Source of the DNA: Brevundimonas subvibrioides
Lineage (GTDB): Bacteria > Pseudomonadota > Alphaproteobacteria > Caulobacterales > Caulobacteraceae
DNA: 64,000 nucleotides
Assembly: GCF_002280785.1 (NCBI RefSeq)
Contig: NZ_NCEQ01000001.1
Coordinates: 124,001 to 188,000 of the forward strand
Direction: 5' to 3'
The position numbers and the translations under genes were made by a program. This document shows, piece after piece, positions 40,328 through 49,790 of this stretch (position 1 is the stretch's first letter; every line of letters starts with the position of its first letter). A model generated the notes under the pieces. It was not told where the DNA came from. It worked only from the letters and a program-made list of their open reading frames with translations, and did not search any database.

Positions 40328-41422
40328 TCAGGCCGGACAGGCGGCGGCCGCCTCGTCGGCGATCCGGTCGGCGATCGCCTCTTCGATCGGTCCGAGCAGC
40401 GACTCCCTTCCCAGGCTGTGGCCGCGGCCGGGATGGGAGACGAAGACTGCCTGCCCATCAGGCAGGACGCCCTCTGCCGCGGCGCGCTGGCGGTTCTCGC
40501 GCACCTGCGAATCCCGCTCGCCATAATGGAGGATCATCGGCGAGCGCCAGCGCGCGAACTGCGCCGCCAGCGGTTCCTCGTCAGTGAAACAGGACTTCCA
40601 CCAGCGGCCGCTGAACGCGGGCGCCGCCGCGCTCGGATAGGGGTCGGCGTCGCCCATGGCCAGGGCGGTGATCTTCGCCTGCTCATAGGCAGCGGCCTGA
40701 TTGGAACGGAGCAGATCGAGGTCGGCTTGGGTCCAGGCACCGGTAGGGTGAAGGAAGGGAGCGAGCATCTCGAACACCGCCGAAGGCGTGTTCATCCAGT
40801 TGGCCCTGACCTCATCATTGGTGATGACGCCGTCGTCATCCGCATCCATCATGGCAAGGGAGTCCGCATCCCGACCCGACATCTGCCAGCGCAACGCCGC
40901 GACTTTGCTCTCCAGCGGCGCGCCCATGCCGATCACCAGCGCTGGTTCCGGCGCTCCCGCTCTCGCCACGCCCGCCACATGCGCCGCGCCCTCGGAGTGA
41001 GCAAAGAAGACGACGCAGGTCGCGTTCAATCCCGGATCGGACCGCGTCCACTCATAGAGGGCGCCCACGTCCGCGCTGAGGTTCTCCGGGGTTACGCCCG
41101 GGGACGCTGCGGCGTCGACGACCTCGATCGGCGGGACCCCATGACGGACGCCGCGCTGGTCGAAACGGACCGCTGTCAGCCCCCGGGCGTTGAGCCGGAC
41201 GGAGAGGTCGGCGAACAACCGGTCCCGCGGCGTCCCCGTCCGACCGAAGCTCACGTCCCGGTCGAAAGCGCCGGTCCCCGCCACCAGAATGACCACGCCC
41301 CGCGAACGGCCTTCAGGCGCGTCCGCCTGACCCGTCAGAACATAGCCGTCTGCGGATGGGAGGCTGAAAGGCTGCACCTGCTGGGCGGCAGCGAGCGAAA
41401 GGGCGGCAGCGAGCATGAGCAT
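40328..41422 (-). CDS. Exported alpha/beta hydrolase with an EF-hand loop
   Basis: 364 residues from ATG 41422 (AGGAGG seven bases upstream). The signal peptide is MLMLAAALSLAAAQQ. The alpha/beta hydrolase core has VVILVAGTGAFDRD, GLTAVRFDQRGVRHG, nucleophile FFAHSEGAAH (Ser143) and the final His in PGRGHSLG. In the lid region residues 193-204 read DADDDGVITNDE, a textbook 12-residue EF-hand calcium loop (Asp at 1, 3, 5; Gly 6; Ile 8; Glu 12). Calcium-dependent activity in the periplasm is an inference. Substrate unknown. Confidence 0.82.
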   Translation of the reverse strand: MLMLAAALSLAAAQQVQPFSLPSADGYVLTGQADAPEGRSRGVVILVAGTGAFDRDVSFGRTGTPRDRLFADLSVRLNARGLTAVRFDQRGVRHGVPPIEVVDAAASPGVTPENLSADVGALYEWTRSDPGLNATCVVFFAHSEGAAHVAGVARAGAPEPALVIGMGAPLESKVAALRWQMSGRDADSLAMMDADDDGVITNDEVRANWMNTPSAVFEMLAPFLHPTGAWTQADLDLLRSNQAAAYEQAKITALAMGDADPYPSAAAPAFSGRWWKSCFTDEEPLAAQFARWRSPMILHYGERDSQVRENRQRAAAEGVLPDGQAVFVSHPGRGHSLGRESLLGPIEEAIADRIADEAAAACPA

Positions 41423-41480
41423 GCAGGAACCTCCTCCCACAACCTCGCCTCAAGGTAGCAATGACGTCAAGCCGCCCGCC

Positions 41481-42320
41481 TTAAGCCTTCAGCCTCGTGG
41501 CATGGAAGGCGACATGGTCGGCGATGAAGCTGGCCATGAAGAAATAGGAGTGGTCGTAGCCGGGCTGCATCCGCAGGGTGATCGCCTGCCCCGCCGCCTC
41601 GCCCGCCGCGACCAGCAGCTCGGGCTTCAGCTGTTCGACCAGGAAGGGGTCGGCGTCACCCTGGTCGATCAGGATGTCGTCGAAATGTCCGCGCGCGGCG
41701 CCGGCCTCGATCAGCAGCGTCGCATCGTGCTTCGCCCATTCACCCCGGTCGTCGCCCAGGTAGGCCGTCAAGGCCTTCTCGCCCCAGGCGCAGCGCGTCG
41801 GCGAGGCGATCGGCGCGAAGGCCGAGACGGATCGGAACAGCTCCGGGTGACGCAGCGCCAGGGTCAGCGCTCCGTGTCCGCCCATCGAATGGCCGCTGAT
41901 CGCCCGCGTGCCCGTCGTCGGAAACTCGACGTCGATCATGGCGATCAGGTCCTCTACGACATAGGTCTCCATGCGGAAATGGGGCGCCCAGGGCGGTTGC
42001 GTCGCATCGAGATAGAAGCCCGCGCCCTGGCCCAGGTCATAGGCCGGGTCGTCGGCAACACCCTCTCCGCGCGGCGAGGTGTCGGGCGCGACGATGATCA
42101 AGCCATGTTCCGCGGCGGAGGCGTAGGCTCCGGCCTTGGTGGTGAAATTGTCCTCGGTGCAGGTCAGCCCCGACAGCCAGATCAGCACCGGGAACGGGCC
42201 CTCGCCCGGCGGAACGAAGACCGACAGGGTCATGGGCGTGCCGGTCACGGCGCTGTCGTGCCGCAGGTAACGCAGGGCGCCGCCGTGGACGGCGTGGGTC
42301 TTGGTGGTCTGAAGGGTCAT
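41481..42320 (-). CDS. fghA: S-formylglutathione hydrolase
   Basis: Second enzyme of glutathione-dependent formaldehyde oxidation; releases formate. 279 residues of the esterase-D fold. LIWLSGLTCTEDNFTTKAGA precedes the nucleophile AISGHSMGGHGALT; Asp and His appear in DQGDADPFLVEQL and GYDHSYFFMASF. The partner dehydrogenase frmA lies 1.1 kb upstream on the same strand. The ATG overlaps the vapC stop codon (ATGA), so it is translationally coupled to a toxin gene. Confidence 0.94.
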   Translation of the reverse strand: MTLQTTKTHAVHGGALRYLRHDSAVTGTPMTLSVFVPPGEGPFPVLIWLSGLTCTEDNFTTKAGAYASAAEHGLIIVAPDTSPRGEGVADDPAYDLGQGAGFYLDATQPPWAPHFRMETYVVEDLIAMIDVEFPTTGTRAISGHSMGGHGALTLALRHPELFRSVSAFAPIASPTRCAWGEKALTAYLGDDRGEWAKHDATLLIEAGAARGHFDDILIDQGDADPFLVEQLKPELLVAAGEAAGQAITLRMQPGYDHSYFFMASFIADHVAFHATRLKA

Positions 42321-42724
42321 GAGCCGATCATCCGGACGTCAAGTCCATCCAGCAACGCCAGTTTTCGGGCGAGTTTTCCGTCGGCCGTCACCAACGGCAG
42401 ATTCAGACGCCTCGCCAGCACGGCATAGAGGCAATCCGTCATCGAGTGATTGAATCGACAGGCCAGGGAGAAGGCTTCGTCCAGCAACGGTGCGTGGTCG
42501 AACAGCTCGACCACCTCCTTGATCACCGACACATTCTCTTCGGCGGCGCCGGCCTGCAGGTCGCCCCGAACGACGTAGCGTCGCAAGGTGTTGGCCACTT
42601 CAATCACCATGAGGTCCGGCGCTACGGCGGGCCTCAACGCCCGTCGAATGTCGCTGGCTGCGGCGGCAAGCGGGTCATCCACGAACCATTTCACGACGAC
42701 GCTGGCGTCGAATACCGCGCTCAC
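42317..42724 (-). CDS. vapC: VapC-type PIN-domain toxin ribonuclease
   Basis: 135 residues. Acidic PIN-domain residues: FDASVVVKWFVDD (Asp), MVIEVANTLRR (Glu), NHSMTDCLYAVLARR (Asp) and VTADGKLARKL (Asp). VapC toxins cleave tRNA or rRNA until held by the antitoxin. Start GTG 42724 overlaps the antitoxin stop (GTGA) and its own stop overlaps the fghA start, so three genes are chained by overlaps. Confidence 0.88.
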   Translation of the reverse strand: MSAVFDASVVVKWFVDDPLAAAASDIRRALRPAVAPDLMVIEVANTLRRYVVRGDLQAGAAEENVSVIKEVVELFDHAPLLDEAFSLACRFNHSMTDCLYAVLARRLNLPLVTADGKLARKLALLDGLDVRMIGS

Positions 42725-42948
42725 CGGTCTCGGTCTGCACGGATGATGGCCGTCGAATCCAGTGTGGAGCCGCGCGTTTGCTCCCGGGATCGCCTGGAGA
42801 TTTCCTCAAACCGTTCCTCGACCGCCAAAACTTCCCGGGCTGCCATGTCCCTGAATTTCTGCTCGAGCGAAATGTTCTGCGCCTTCGCCATCGCTTTCAG
42901 GCGGGCGACGATGCCGTCATCGAGGTCGCGGACGAGAACCTGAGCCAT
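42721..42948 (-). CDS. Ribbon-helix-helix antitoxin, FitA/VapB type
   Basis: 75 residues from ATG 42948. The N-terminal RHH domain reads AQVLVRDLDDGIVARLKAMA, then QNISLEQKFRDMAAREVLA, with a charged C-terminal tail that would wrap the toxin. It binds its own promoter in related modules. It lies 40 bases after the VOC gene and overlaps vapC by four bases. Confidence 0.85.
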   Translation of the reverse strand: MAQVLVRDLDDGIVARLKAMAKAQNISLEQKFRDMAAREVLAVEERFEEISRRSREQTRGSTLDSTAIIRADRDR

Positions 42949-42988
42949 GCGCGGATGATAGCATACCGCTAGCATCCGCGCCAGACGC

Positions 42989-43372
42989 TCAGCCGGCCCG
43001 GTGCATGGCGCAGATCTTGTTGCCCGCAGGGTCGCGCAGATAGGCCAGGTTCAGCGTGCCGAACGGCCCTTCGCGCGGGCCGGGCGGGTCCTCGATGGCC
43101 GTACCGCCGGCCGCGATCCCGGCGGCATGAAAGGCGGCGACCGCCTCCATATCCTTCGCCGCAAAGCCTATGGTGCCGCCGTTGGCGTGACAGGCCGGTT
43201 CGCCGTCGATCGGCTTGCAGACCGCAAAGGCCCCGCGCGGCGTGCGCCACCAGTAGCGCCCCTTGGCGTCCGGGGTGGTGGCCGCGTCGATTCCCAGCGC
43301 CCCGAGCGCCGCATCATAGAACCGGCGCGACGCCTCGATGTCGTTCGCGCCGACAGTCATATGGGTGAACAT
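42989..43372 (-). CDS. VOC family (glyoxalase/bleomycin-resistance fold) protein
   Basis: 127 residues, two beta-alpha-beta-beta-beta units: FTHMTVGANDIEASRRFYDA at the start, GRYWWRTPRGAFAVCKPIDG, then GTIGFAAKDMEAVAAFHAAG and LNLAYLRDPAGNKICAMHR. Likely a metal-binding dioxygenase- or lyase-type enzyme or a drug-binding protein; the substrate is unknown. It lies 61 bases after frmA on the same strand, with an A-tract between. Confidence 0.85.
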   Translation of the reverse strand: MFTHMTVGANDIEASRRFYDAALGALGIDAATTPDAKGRYWWRTPRGAFAVCKPIDGEPACHANGGTIGFAAKDMEAVAAFHAAGIAAGGTAIEDPPGPREGPFGTLNLAYLRDPAGNKICAMHRAG

Positions 43373-43433
43373 GGCTTTCCCTCTCCCGGTGTCAGGTCAG
43401 TTTTTTTAAACAACTATCGTTGCAGCGCAAGCC

Positions 43434-44536
<1,103 letters not shown>

Positions 44537-44540
<4 letters not shown>

Positions 44541-45469
44541 GATTTAGCTCCTGAGTTCAATTCCTCCCCCGTCGGGGGAGGTGGCGCGGCGCCGCTTTGC
44601 GACGTGACGGAGGGGGCTCGATCCGGGCTAGGTGTCCGGGGCTGGCCCCCTCCACCACTCCGTGGTCCTGTCGTCGCGTCGGCTCCGCCGCCACTTCCTC
44701 CAGCCCCGCTGGGGGAGGATTGTTCCCGCGCCAACCGCTCCAGCACCCGGCCCCGTCCCTTGGACAGGGCGGTAATCACGCCCCGGAAGGTCGCGACCTC
44801 CTGCGCGCTGAAGGCCGAGCGGCCCAGCATGACGCGCAGGTTCTGGCTCATGGAGCGGAATTTCTCCGGCGGGTGGAAGAAGCCGGCGGCATCGAGCTCG
44901 CGCTCCAGATGTTCGTACATCCCGAGCTGAAGGTCGCCGGACGCCGGCGCCTCGCCCTCGCGGAAGTTGGCCGGCGGGGCGTCCAGGATCAGCGTGCGCC
45001 ACTCATAGGCGTTGATCGCCACCGCCTGGGCCAGGTTCAGGCTCTGGTGGCGCGGGTCGATGGGGATGGTGACGATGCCCTGGCACAGGGCGATGTCGGA
45101 GGTCTCCAGCCCGGCCCGCTCGCTGCCGAACAGCAGGCCGACGCCGAGGCCGGAGGCGGCGTCGTCATACAGGACGCGCGAGGCCTCGCGCGGCGTGCGG
45201 ACCGGCTGGCGGGTCTCGCGCGGGCGGGCGGTGGTGGCGAAGACGGTGGTCAGGTCGGCGACGGCGGCGGCCACGCTGTCGAACACCTGGACCCCGTCCA
45301 GCACCCAGTCGGCTCCGGAGGCCAGGGGCCAGGCGCGATCCTGGGGCCAGCCGTCGCGCGGGCTGACCAGACGCAGTTTATCGAGCCCGAAGTTCGCCAT
45401 CACCCGCGCGACCGCGCCGATGTTCTCGGCCATCTGCGACCGGTCGAGGATGATGACGGGGGGAATCAT
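44537..45469 (-). CDS. trmJ: tRNA (cytidine/uridine-2'-O-)-methyltransferase, TrmJ-like, with repeat-encoded tail
   Basis: SPOUT-class methyltransferase for position 32 of tRNAs. 310 residues. N-terminal [40 protein letters not shown] and the knot [20 protein letters not shown] are diagnostic. Typical TrmJ ends near residue 250; here the last ~60 residues (Gly, Pro and Ser-rich) come from the inverted-repeat element at 44559-44721 inserted into the 3' end. The stop overlaps the frmA start, so the longer frame also sets up coupling. Confidence 0.9.
44559..44721. repeat. Inverted-repeat element, family C, inside the trmJ 3' end
   Basis: Outer palindromic arms TTCCTCCCCCGTCGGGGGAG plus GTGG and a mirror copy ending CCCCGCTGGGGGAGGATT, with inner blocks AGGGGGC / GCCCCCT. 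A close relative lies at 55454-55585 between genes. Here the trmJ frame stays open through it, adding a low-complexity tail. Confidence 0.8.
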
Positions 45470-45483
45470 CGCGGCTCCTTATC

Positions 45484-45656
45484 CCTTCTCCCCTTGCGGG
45501 AGAAGGTGGCAGTCCTCCGACTTGATCGGGGGGCTGACGGATGAGGGGTCGCGCCGGTGGCTGGCGTGAGCGGCTGCAAGGCCGCTCGTTGAGGGCACAG
45601 CGACCCATCATCCGTCCTCGCTCCGCTCGGCCACCTTCTCCCGCAAGGGGAGAAGG
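45484..45656. repeat. Inverted-repeat element, family B
   Basis: Perfect 26-base arms: CCTTCTCCCCTTGCGGGAGA plus AGGTGG (45484-45509) and its reverse complement (45631-45656). Inner blocks GATGAGGGGTC / GACCCATCATCC and variable hairpins lie between. It fills the gap between trmJ and the S1/P1 nuclease gene. The same arms occur at 48206-48363, and one arm recurs at the end of 60655-60846. Confidence 0.88.
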
Positions 45657-45660
45657 ACTC

Positions 45661-46722
45661 CTAGTCCTCGCCGATCATGGCCAGCCAGGGGTCGGCCGTG
45701 CCGGCCTCGACCTCGGCCACCTTGACGGCCGGCCAGCCGATCGACTGCGTGCCCGCGTCGCGCCAGGCCAGGGTGATCAGGTCGCGCAGCTCGGCCGCGC
45801 CCGCCGCGATCCGCGTGGTGGCGAACTCGGCGCCCGGCGCCAGAACAGCGCCTTCGGCATCCGCCGCGAAGGCGCCGGTCTTTTCCAGCCGGTAGAAAGG
45901 AATGACCTGGGCCAGGGTCGTGTTCAGATAGGTCGCCGTCCGGGCGCGCAGGTCGAAGCCGTCCAGATTCGGGGCCGGCATGACCGCCTCGACGGCGTCC
46001 AGGCGCAGGTTGCGACGGATGAACCCGCCCTCGAACGCGCCGTGGGTGCTGCGTGCGTTGGTGAAGCCCTCCGGGTTCGGATAGTCGCCCCAGCCATTGT
46101 AATGGATCGACATATGGTGCGGCTGGGAGCCGTCGCCGACGTAGTGCGACAGATAGCCGATGTCGCGCAGGATCAGGGCCTCGCGGCGCAGGCGGTCCTC
46201 GCGGTACCAGGCGCGCTTGCCGGGATCGAGCTCGCGGGCCTCGGCCGCGTTCAGGACGCGCCAAGTGGCGAAGTCGCGGGCCAGCTGCTGATAGCCGTCC
46301 ATGATCGCATAGGGCAGGTAGCCGGCGTCGTTGACCTCGATGCCCGAGGCGGCGAGCAGGGCGTCGTATTCGCTCTTCAGCTGCGGCAGTTCCGACAGGG
46401 TCGGGCCCGAGGCATTCATGACGTGGCCGTTGTCGTCCAGGTCGACGAAGTGGGCCGTGTCGCGCTCGCGGTCATGCGGCTGGCCGGCGCCCTTGGTGCG
46501 GTCGGGCTCGCGCGACAGTTCGCCGACCTCGGCCACGGCGCCCGGATTGCGCAGGAAGGCCGGCAGCTCGTCGGACAGGCCGCGCATGGCGGCGACGCCG
46601 ATGGTGCGGTGGCCGGTCGCGCCCCAGGCGTCGACCCGGGTGGCGGTGAAGACGCCGCCGGCTCCGATGATCAGGGCGGCGGCGGCGACGAGGGCCAGAG
46701 GCTTGAGGGAAGGACGCTTCAT
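45661..46722 (-). CDS. S1/P1-type exported nuclease
   Basis: 353 residues. Signal peptide cleavage after RVDA would leave Trp as residue 1, as required in S1/P1 nucleases where Trp1 and His6 (WGATGHRTIG) bind zinc. Other zinc ligands fit: DTAHFVDLD, LSHYVGDGSQPHH (H-x3-D-x5-H) and RSTHGAFEG. The family cleaves single-stranded nucleic acids or 3'-nucleotides; here it would act in the periplasm or outside. ATG 46722 starts MKRPSLKPLALVAAAALII, and the long in-frame extension to 48273 is an antisense shadow. Confidence 0.88.
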   Translation of the reverse strand: MKRPSLKPLALVAAAALIIGAGGVFTATRVDAWGATGHRTIGVAAMRGLSDELPAFLRNPGAVAEVGELSREPDRTKGAGQPHDRERDTAHFVDLDDNGHVMNASGPTLSELPQLKSEYDALLAASGIEVNDAGYLPYAIMDGYQQLARDFATWRVLNAAEARELDPGKRAWYREDRLRREALILRDIGYLSHYVGDGSQPHHMSIHYNGWGDYPNPEGFTNARSTHGAFEGGFIRRNLRLDAVEAVMPAPNLDGFDLRARTATYLNTTLAQVIPFYRLEKTGAFAADAEGAVLAPGAEFATTRIAAGAAELRDLITLAWRDAGTQSIGWPAVKVAEVEAGTADPWLAMIGED

Positions 46723-46788
46723 GGCGGGGCTCCGGATGCGGTTCGCACCGCCTAGATCGGGGCGGGCGCGGCGTCCAGCGACAAGTGC

Positions 46789-46817
46789 TTGACCGTTTCG
46801 GGGTCGGCCCCCTACGC
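46789..46817 (+). promoter_or_regulatory. Candidate promoter of the M28 peptidase gene
   Basis: TTGACC (46789-46794), 17-base spacer, CTACGC (46812-46817), 28 bases before the ATG. It fits the Caulobacter-type vegetative promoter (TTGAC / GCTA-like) and lies in the gap between two divergent genes. Confidence 0.5.
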
Positions 46818-46845
46818 CTGCGCTCCTGTTCTGTCGGAGCCCGTC

Positions 46846-48198
46846 ATGAAACGTCTCTCGTTCGCCGCCGTCTCTCTGATCGCCCTGCTCGCCGCGCCCG
46901 CGATGGCGCAACACACGCCGGTCATCGACCAGAACGCGGTCGCCGCCCACATCGGCTTTCTGGCCGGGGACGAGCTGCAGGGCCGGGGCAGCGCCACGCG
47001 CGACGAAGCCATCGCCGCCGCCTATGTCACCGCCCAGTTCCGCCTCGCCGGCCTGACCCGGGCTCCGGGAATGACCGGCTTCGTGCAGCGCGCCCAGGTG
47101 GTGAAGACCACGCCGTCGGGCGCCGCGACCGTGACGGTCGGCGGAACCACCCTGAACCAGGGCGCCGACTTCGCCATCCTGACGGGCGGGCTGAACCCAG
47201 CCTCGGGCGCCGTGACGGTCGCCGCCGACCCGGCCGCCCTGCCCACCGCCAGCGAGACCCTCATGATTGCGCCGGCCGAGGGTCCGGGCGTGCGCGCCCT
47301 GTTCGGCGCCGCCATGCGCAGCGGCGCGAAACTGATCCTGTTGCGCCGGACGGAGGCGCTCGCTGCGGCCACCGGCGACAACGGCTCGCGCGATCCGGTC
47401 ATTCGTCTGGCCGACGCCACGCCGCGCGTCGGGCCGGTCGTCCTGGTCCTGGCGCCCGAGGCCTATGACCGTCTCGCGTCCGCTGGCGGAACGGCCTCCT
47501 ACGATCCTGGTCCGTCGGAGGTGGAGCAAGGCTTCACCTCGAACGCCATCGGCTGGCTGCAGGGAACCGATCCTTCGGCCGGCGTCCTGATGGTCTCGGC
47601 CCACCTCGACCACATCGGCGTCCGCTCGGACGGCGTCGTGATGCACGGAGCCAACGACGACGCCTCGGGCACGGTGGCGGTGATCGAACTGGCCAACGCC
47701 CTCGCCGCCTCGGGGCCGCACGAACGCAGCATCATGTTCGTCGCCTATGGGTCCGAAGAAGCCGGCCTGCTCGGCTCGCGCTACTTCGTCGACCACCCGC
47801 CGATCCCGCTGGAGGACATCGCCGCCAACCTGGAGATCGAGATGATCGGCGATCAGGATCCGCAACTGCCTGCGGGGGTGATGATGATGACCGGCTTCGA
47901 GCGCTCCAACTTCGGCGCGGCCCTGAAGGAACGCGGCGCCCTGGTCGGCCCGGACCCCTATCCGGAACAGAATTTCTTCCAGCGCTCGGACAACTACGCC
48001 CTGGCCCTGAAGGGTATCGTCGCCCACACCATCTCGGGCTGGGCCACCATCCCGACCTATCACACGGCCGAGGACACGATCGAGAACCTCGACATCCCCT
48101 TCATGACCAACGCCATCCAGTCCCTGGTCGAACCGCTCAAGGCCATGGCCGACGGCGACTTCACGCCCGAGTGGGCGGATGGTGGGCGGCCGGAGTAG
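46846..48198 (+). CDS. Exported M28-family aminopeptidase
   Basis: 450 residues. Signal peptide MKRLSFAAVSLIALLAAPAM-AQ. A PA (protease-associated) insert is suggested around residues 120-200. The M28 zinc site follows: MVSAHLDHIGV (His), HGANDDASGTVAVIELANAL (Asp), YGSEEAGLLGSRYF (catalytic Glu and Glu ligand), LEIEMIGDQD (Asp), and a His in TYHTAEDTIEN. It removes N-terminal residues from peptides in the periplasm. ATG 46846 has GGAG upstream. Confidence 0.9.
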   Translation: MKRLSFAAVSLIALLAAPAMAQHTPVIDQNAVAAHIGFLAGDELQGRGSATRDEAIAAAYVTAQFRLAGLTRAPGMTGFVQRAQVVKTTPSGAATVTVGGTTLNQGADFAILTGGLNPASGAVTVAADPAALPTASETLMIAPAEGPGVRALFGAAMRSGAKLILLRRTEALAAATGDNGSRDPVIRLADATPRVGPVVLVLAPEAYDRLASAGGTASYDPGPSEVEQGFTSNAIGWLQGTDPSAGVLMVSAHLDHIGVRSDGVVMHGANDDASGTVAVIELANALAASGPHERSIMFVAYGSEEAGLLGSRYFVDHPPIPLEDIAANLEIEMIGDQDPQLPAGVMMMTGFERSNFGAALKERGALVGPDPYPEQNFFQRSDNYALALKGIVAHTISGWATIPTYHTAEDTIENLDIPFMTNAIQSLVEPLKAMADGDFTPEWADGGRPE

Positions 48199-48205
48199 TC
48201 TCTTC

Positions 48206-48363
48206 CCTTCTCCCCTTGCGGGAGAAGGTGGCTGAGCGCAGCGAAGTCGGATGAGGGGTCGTGCTGACGCCAAAGATCCGCGCTTCGAGCTTCACTTCAT
48301 CCGCCTGCGTGACCCCTCATCCGTCAGCCTTCGGCTGCCACCTTCTCCCGCAAGGGGAGAAGG
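48206..48363. repeat. Inverted-repeat element, family B
   Basis: The same 26-base arms as at 45484 (48206-48231 and 48338-48363), with inner GATGAGGGGTC and GACCCCTCATC blocks that pair, and variable hairpins in between. It lies between the convergent M28 and GST genes, where it can serve as a two-way terminator. Confidence 0.88.
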
Positions 48364-48364
48364 A

Positions 48365-48952
48365 TCACTTGATCCCGAACGCCTTCTCAACACGCGTGAT
48401 CCAGCCCCTGACGTTCGGATAGGCGGACAGGTCGAACCCGCCTTCGTCGGCGACGCGCGTATAGGCGACCAGGGCGAGGTCGGCGACGGTCGCCGCCTGC
48501 CCGCCCGCAAGCCAGTCCGACCCGGCCAGAGCCGTTTCCATCCGCGCCAGCGCCGCATGCCCCCGCTCGAGCAGGCGCGGCTCGACGTCGGCCGCGGTCT
48601 TGCCGGCATAGACCCGCTGGAACCGGGCCACGGCGACATAGGGTTCGTGGCTGTATTGCTCCCAGAACAGCCACTCCAGCATCTTCGCCCGCTCCCAGGC
48701 GTCGGCCGGGATCCAGGCCGTCCCCTCGACCAGATGCAGCAGGATGGCGTTCGACTGGGCCAGGGTGCGGCCGTCCTCCAGCGTCAGGGTTGGGACCTGA
48801 CCGAACGGATTCCGCAGGAGAAATTCCGGCGTCCGGCTCCCGCCCGACATGATATCAACCTCGACCCATTGATAATCACGCCCGAGCGCGTCCAGCATCC
48901 ACTTGACCTTCAAGCAGTTGCCGGAGCGAATATCTCCGTGAACAGTAAGCAT
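48365..48952 (-). CDS. Glutathione S-transferase family protein
   Basis: 195 residues. Thioredoxin-fold N-terminus (VHGDIRSGNCLKVKWMLDAL, NPFGQVPTLTLEDGRTLAQSNAILLHL) and all-helical C-domain (ADLALVAYTRVADEGGFDL with the Asp cap). A Ser/Cys pair, SGNC, stands at the active-site position. Substrate unknown. On the minus strand a TATAAC box lies upstream near 48985. Confidence 0.9.
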   Translation of the reverse strand: MLTVHGDIRSGNCLKVKWMLDALGRDYQWVEVDIMSGGSRTPEFLLRNPFGQVPTLTLEDGRTLAQSNAILLHLVEGTAWIPADAWERAKMLEWLFWEQYSHEPYVAVARFQRVYAGKTAADVEPRLLERGHAALARMETALAGSDWLAGGQAATVADLALVAYTRVADEGGFDLSAYPNVRGWITRVEKAFGIK

Positions 48953-49173
48953 ATCACCCCAGCAAAGGATTTCTGATCCGGTTATACTGCTATCGCGATT
49001 TCAGACGTTGCCCAACCCCCGTTCCGCTTATCTCAGGCAACGGTTGACTGATCCATGCACGCATGGGGACAGACGGTCGCAGCGGGGTATTCGACACATT
49101 CTCGCCACAGGCCCGAACGACAAGCCTGCCGCCGGTACGTTTCTGGGGACCGGTGTCACGATGAGTTCGATCT
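48953..49173. other. Intergenic region between divergent GST and 3D-domain genes
   Basis: 221 bases without a gene. Near 48985 the minus strand reads TATAAC, a possible -10 for the GST gene. A TTGACT near 49045 on the plus strand may be a -35 for the rightward gene, but no clear -10 follows. Nothing else is recognised. Confidence 0.4.
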
Positions 49174-49728
49174 GTGTTCAATACCCTCGCGGCGTTCGCC
49201 ATGCTTTGGGCTTCGGCTTTTCCGGCCGGAGATCCGGTGCCTTACGAGACGGCCGTCGCGGCCGACCCTGTGGTAGCGGTCAGCCCTGACATCGCGGACG
49301 GTTCCAGCGAGGTTTCTGCAGATCTGACCCCCGAACAGGCCGCCTTGATGGCCGAAGATCCCGACTGGAACGCGCGCGCCAGCCTCTATCATGCAGGCGG
49401 CGGCGGAGCGACGGGCAACGATTCTCTCGGCTGCCGTCCGATCCCGATGCGCACCCTGGCCACTGACCCGCGCGTCATTCCCCGCCGCACCAAATTGTTC
49501 ATCCGCGAGACCGTCGGCATGCGGCTGGCCGACGGCACGATCCATGACGGCTACTGGTACGCCTCGGACACCGGCGGCGCGATCCGCGGCCAGCGCGTCG
49601 ATCTCTACACCGGCAATGGTCGCGGCTCGATGCAGCCGGTGCTGCGCTTCAACCAGCAACGCCTGACGATCACCAACGCCGGCCGCTTCGACGGCTGCCC
49701 CCCCGCCTGGAACACCGCCTCGCGCTGA
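49174..49728 (+). CDS. Exported 3D-domain protein
   Basis: 184 residues from GTG 49174, with a hydrophobic N-terminus (LAAFAMLWASAFPAG). The C-terminal half matches the 3D (three Asp) double-psi barrel: CRPIPMRTLATDPRVIPRRT, KLFI, then HDGYWYASDTGGAIRGQRVD. This fold is found in MltA-like lytic transglycosylases and resuscitation factors, so a cell-wall role is plausible. The start is uncertain because the ribosome site is weak. Confidence 0.75.
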   Translation: MFNTLAAFAMLWASAFPAGDPVPYETAVAADPVVAVSPDIADGSSEVSADLTPEQAALMAEDPDWNARASLYHAGGGGATGNDSLGCRPIPMRTLATDPRVIPRRTKLFIRETVGMRLADGTIHDGYWYASDTGGAIRGQRVDLYTGNGRGSMQPVLRFNQQRLTITNAGRFDGCPPAWNTASR

Positions 49729-49790
49729 ACCCGGTTCTCCGGAACGCCGTTATCGTCTAGCTTGCCCCTCCCGATCTGGAGGAGGTCCGC

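Noticed and set aside
43390..43425. A-tract and CAAC-GATA-GTTG dyad between the VOC and frmA genes, considered as a terminator or operator
   Set aside because: The stem is only 4-5 base pairs and the T-run is on the wrong side for a leftward terminator; too weak to call.
45661..48273. 870-residue minus-strand frame
   Set aside because: Only the part from 46722 downward is real (S1/P1 nuclease, with its own signal peptide); the rest is antisense to the M28 peptidase gene.
45484..48363. Recurring identical 26-base arms, considered as a CRISPR array
   Set aside because: Copies are palindromic, kilobases apart and not regularly spaced; no cas gene is present.
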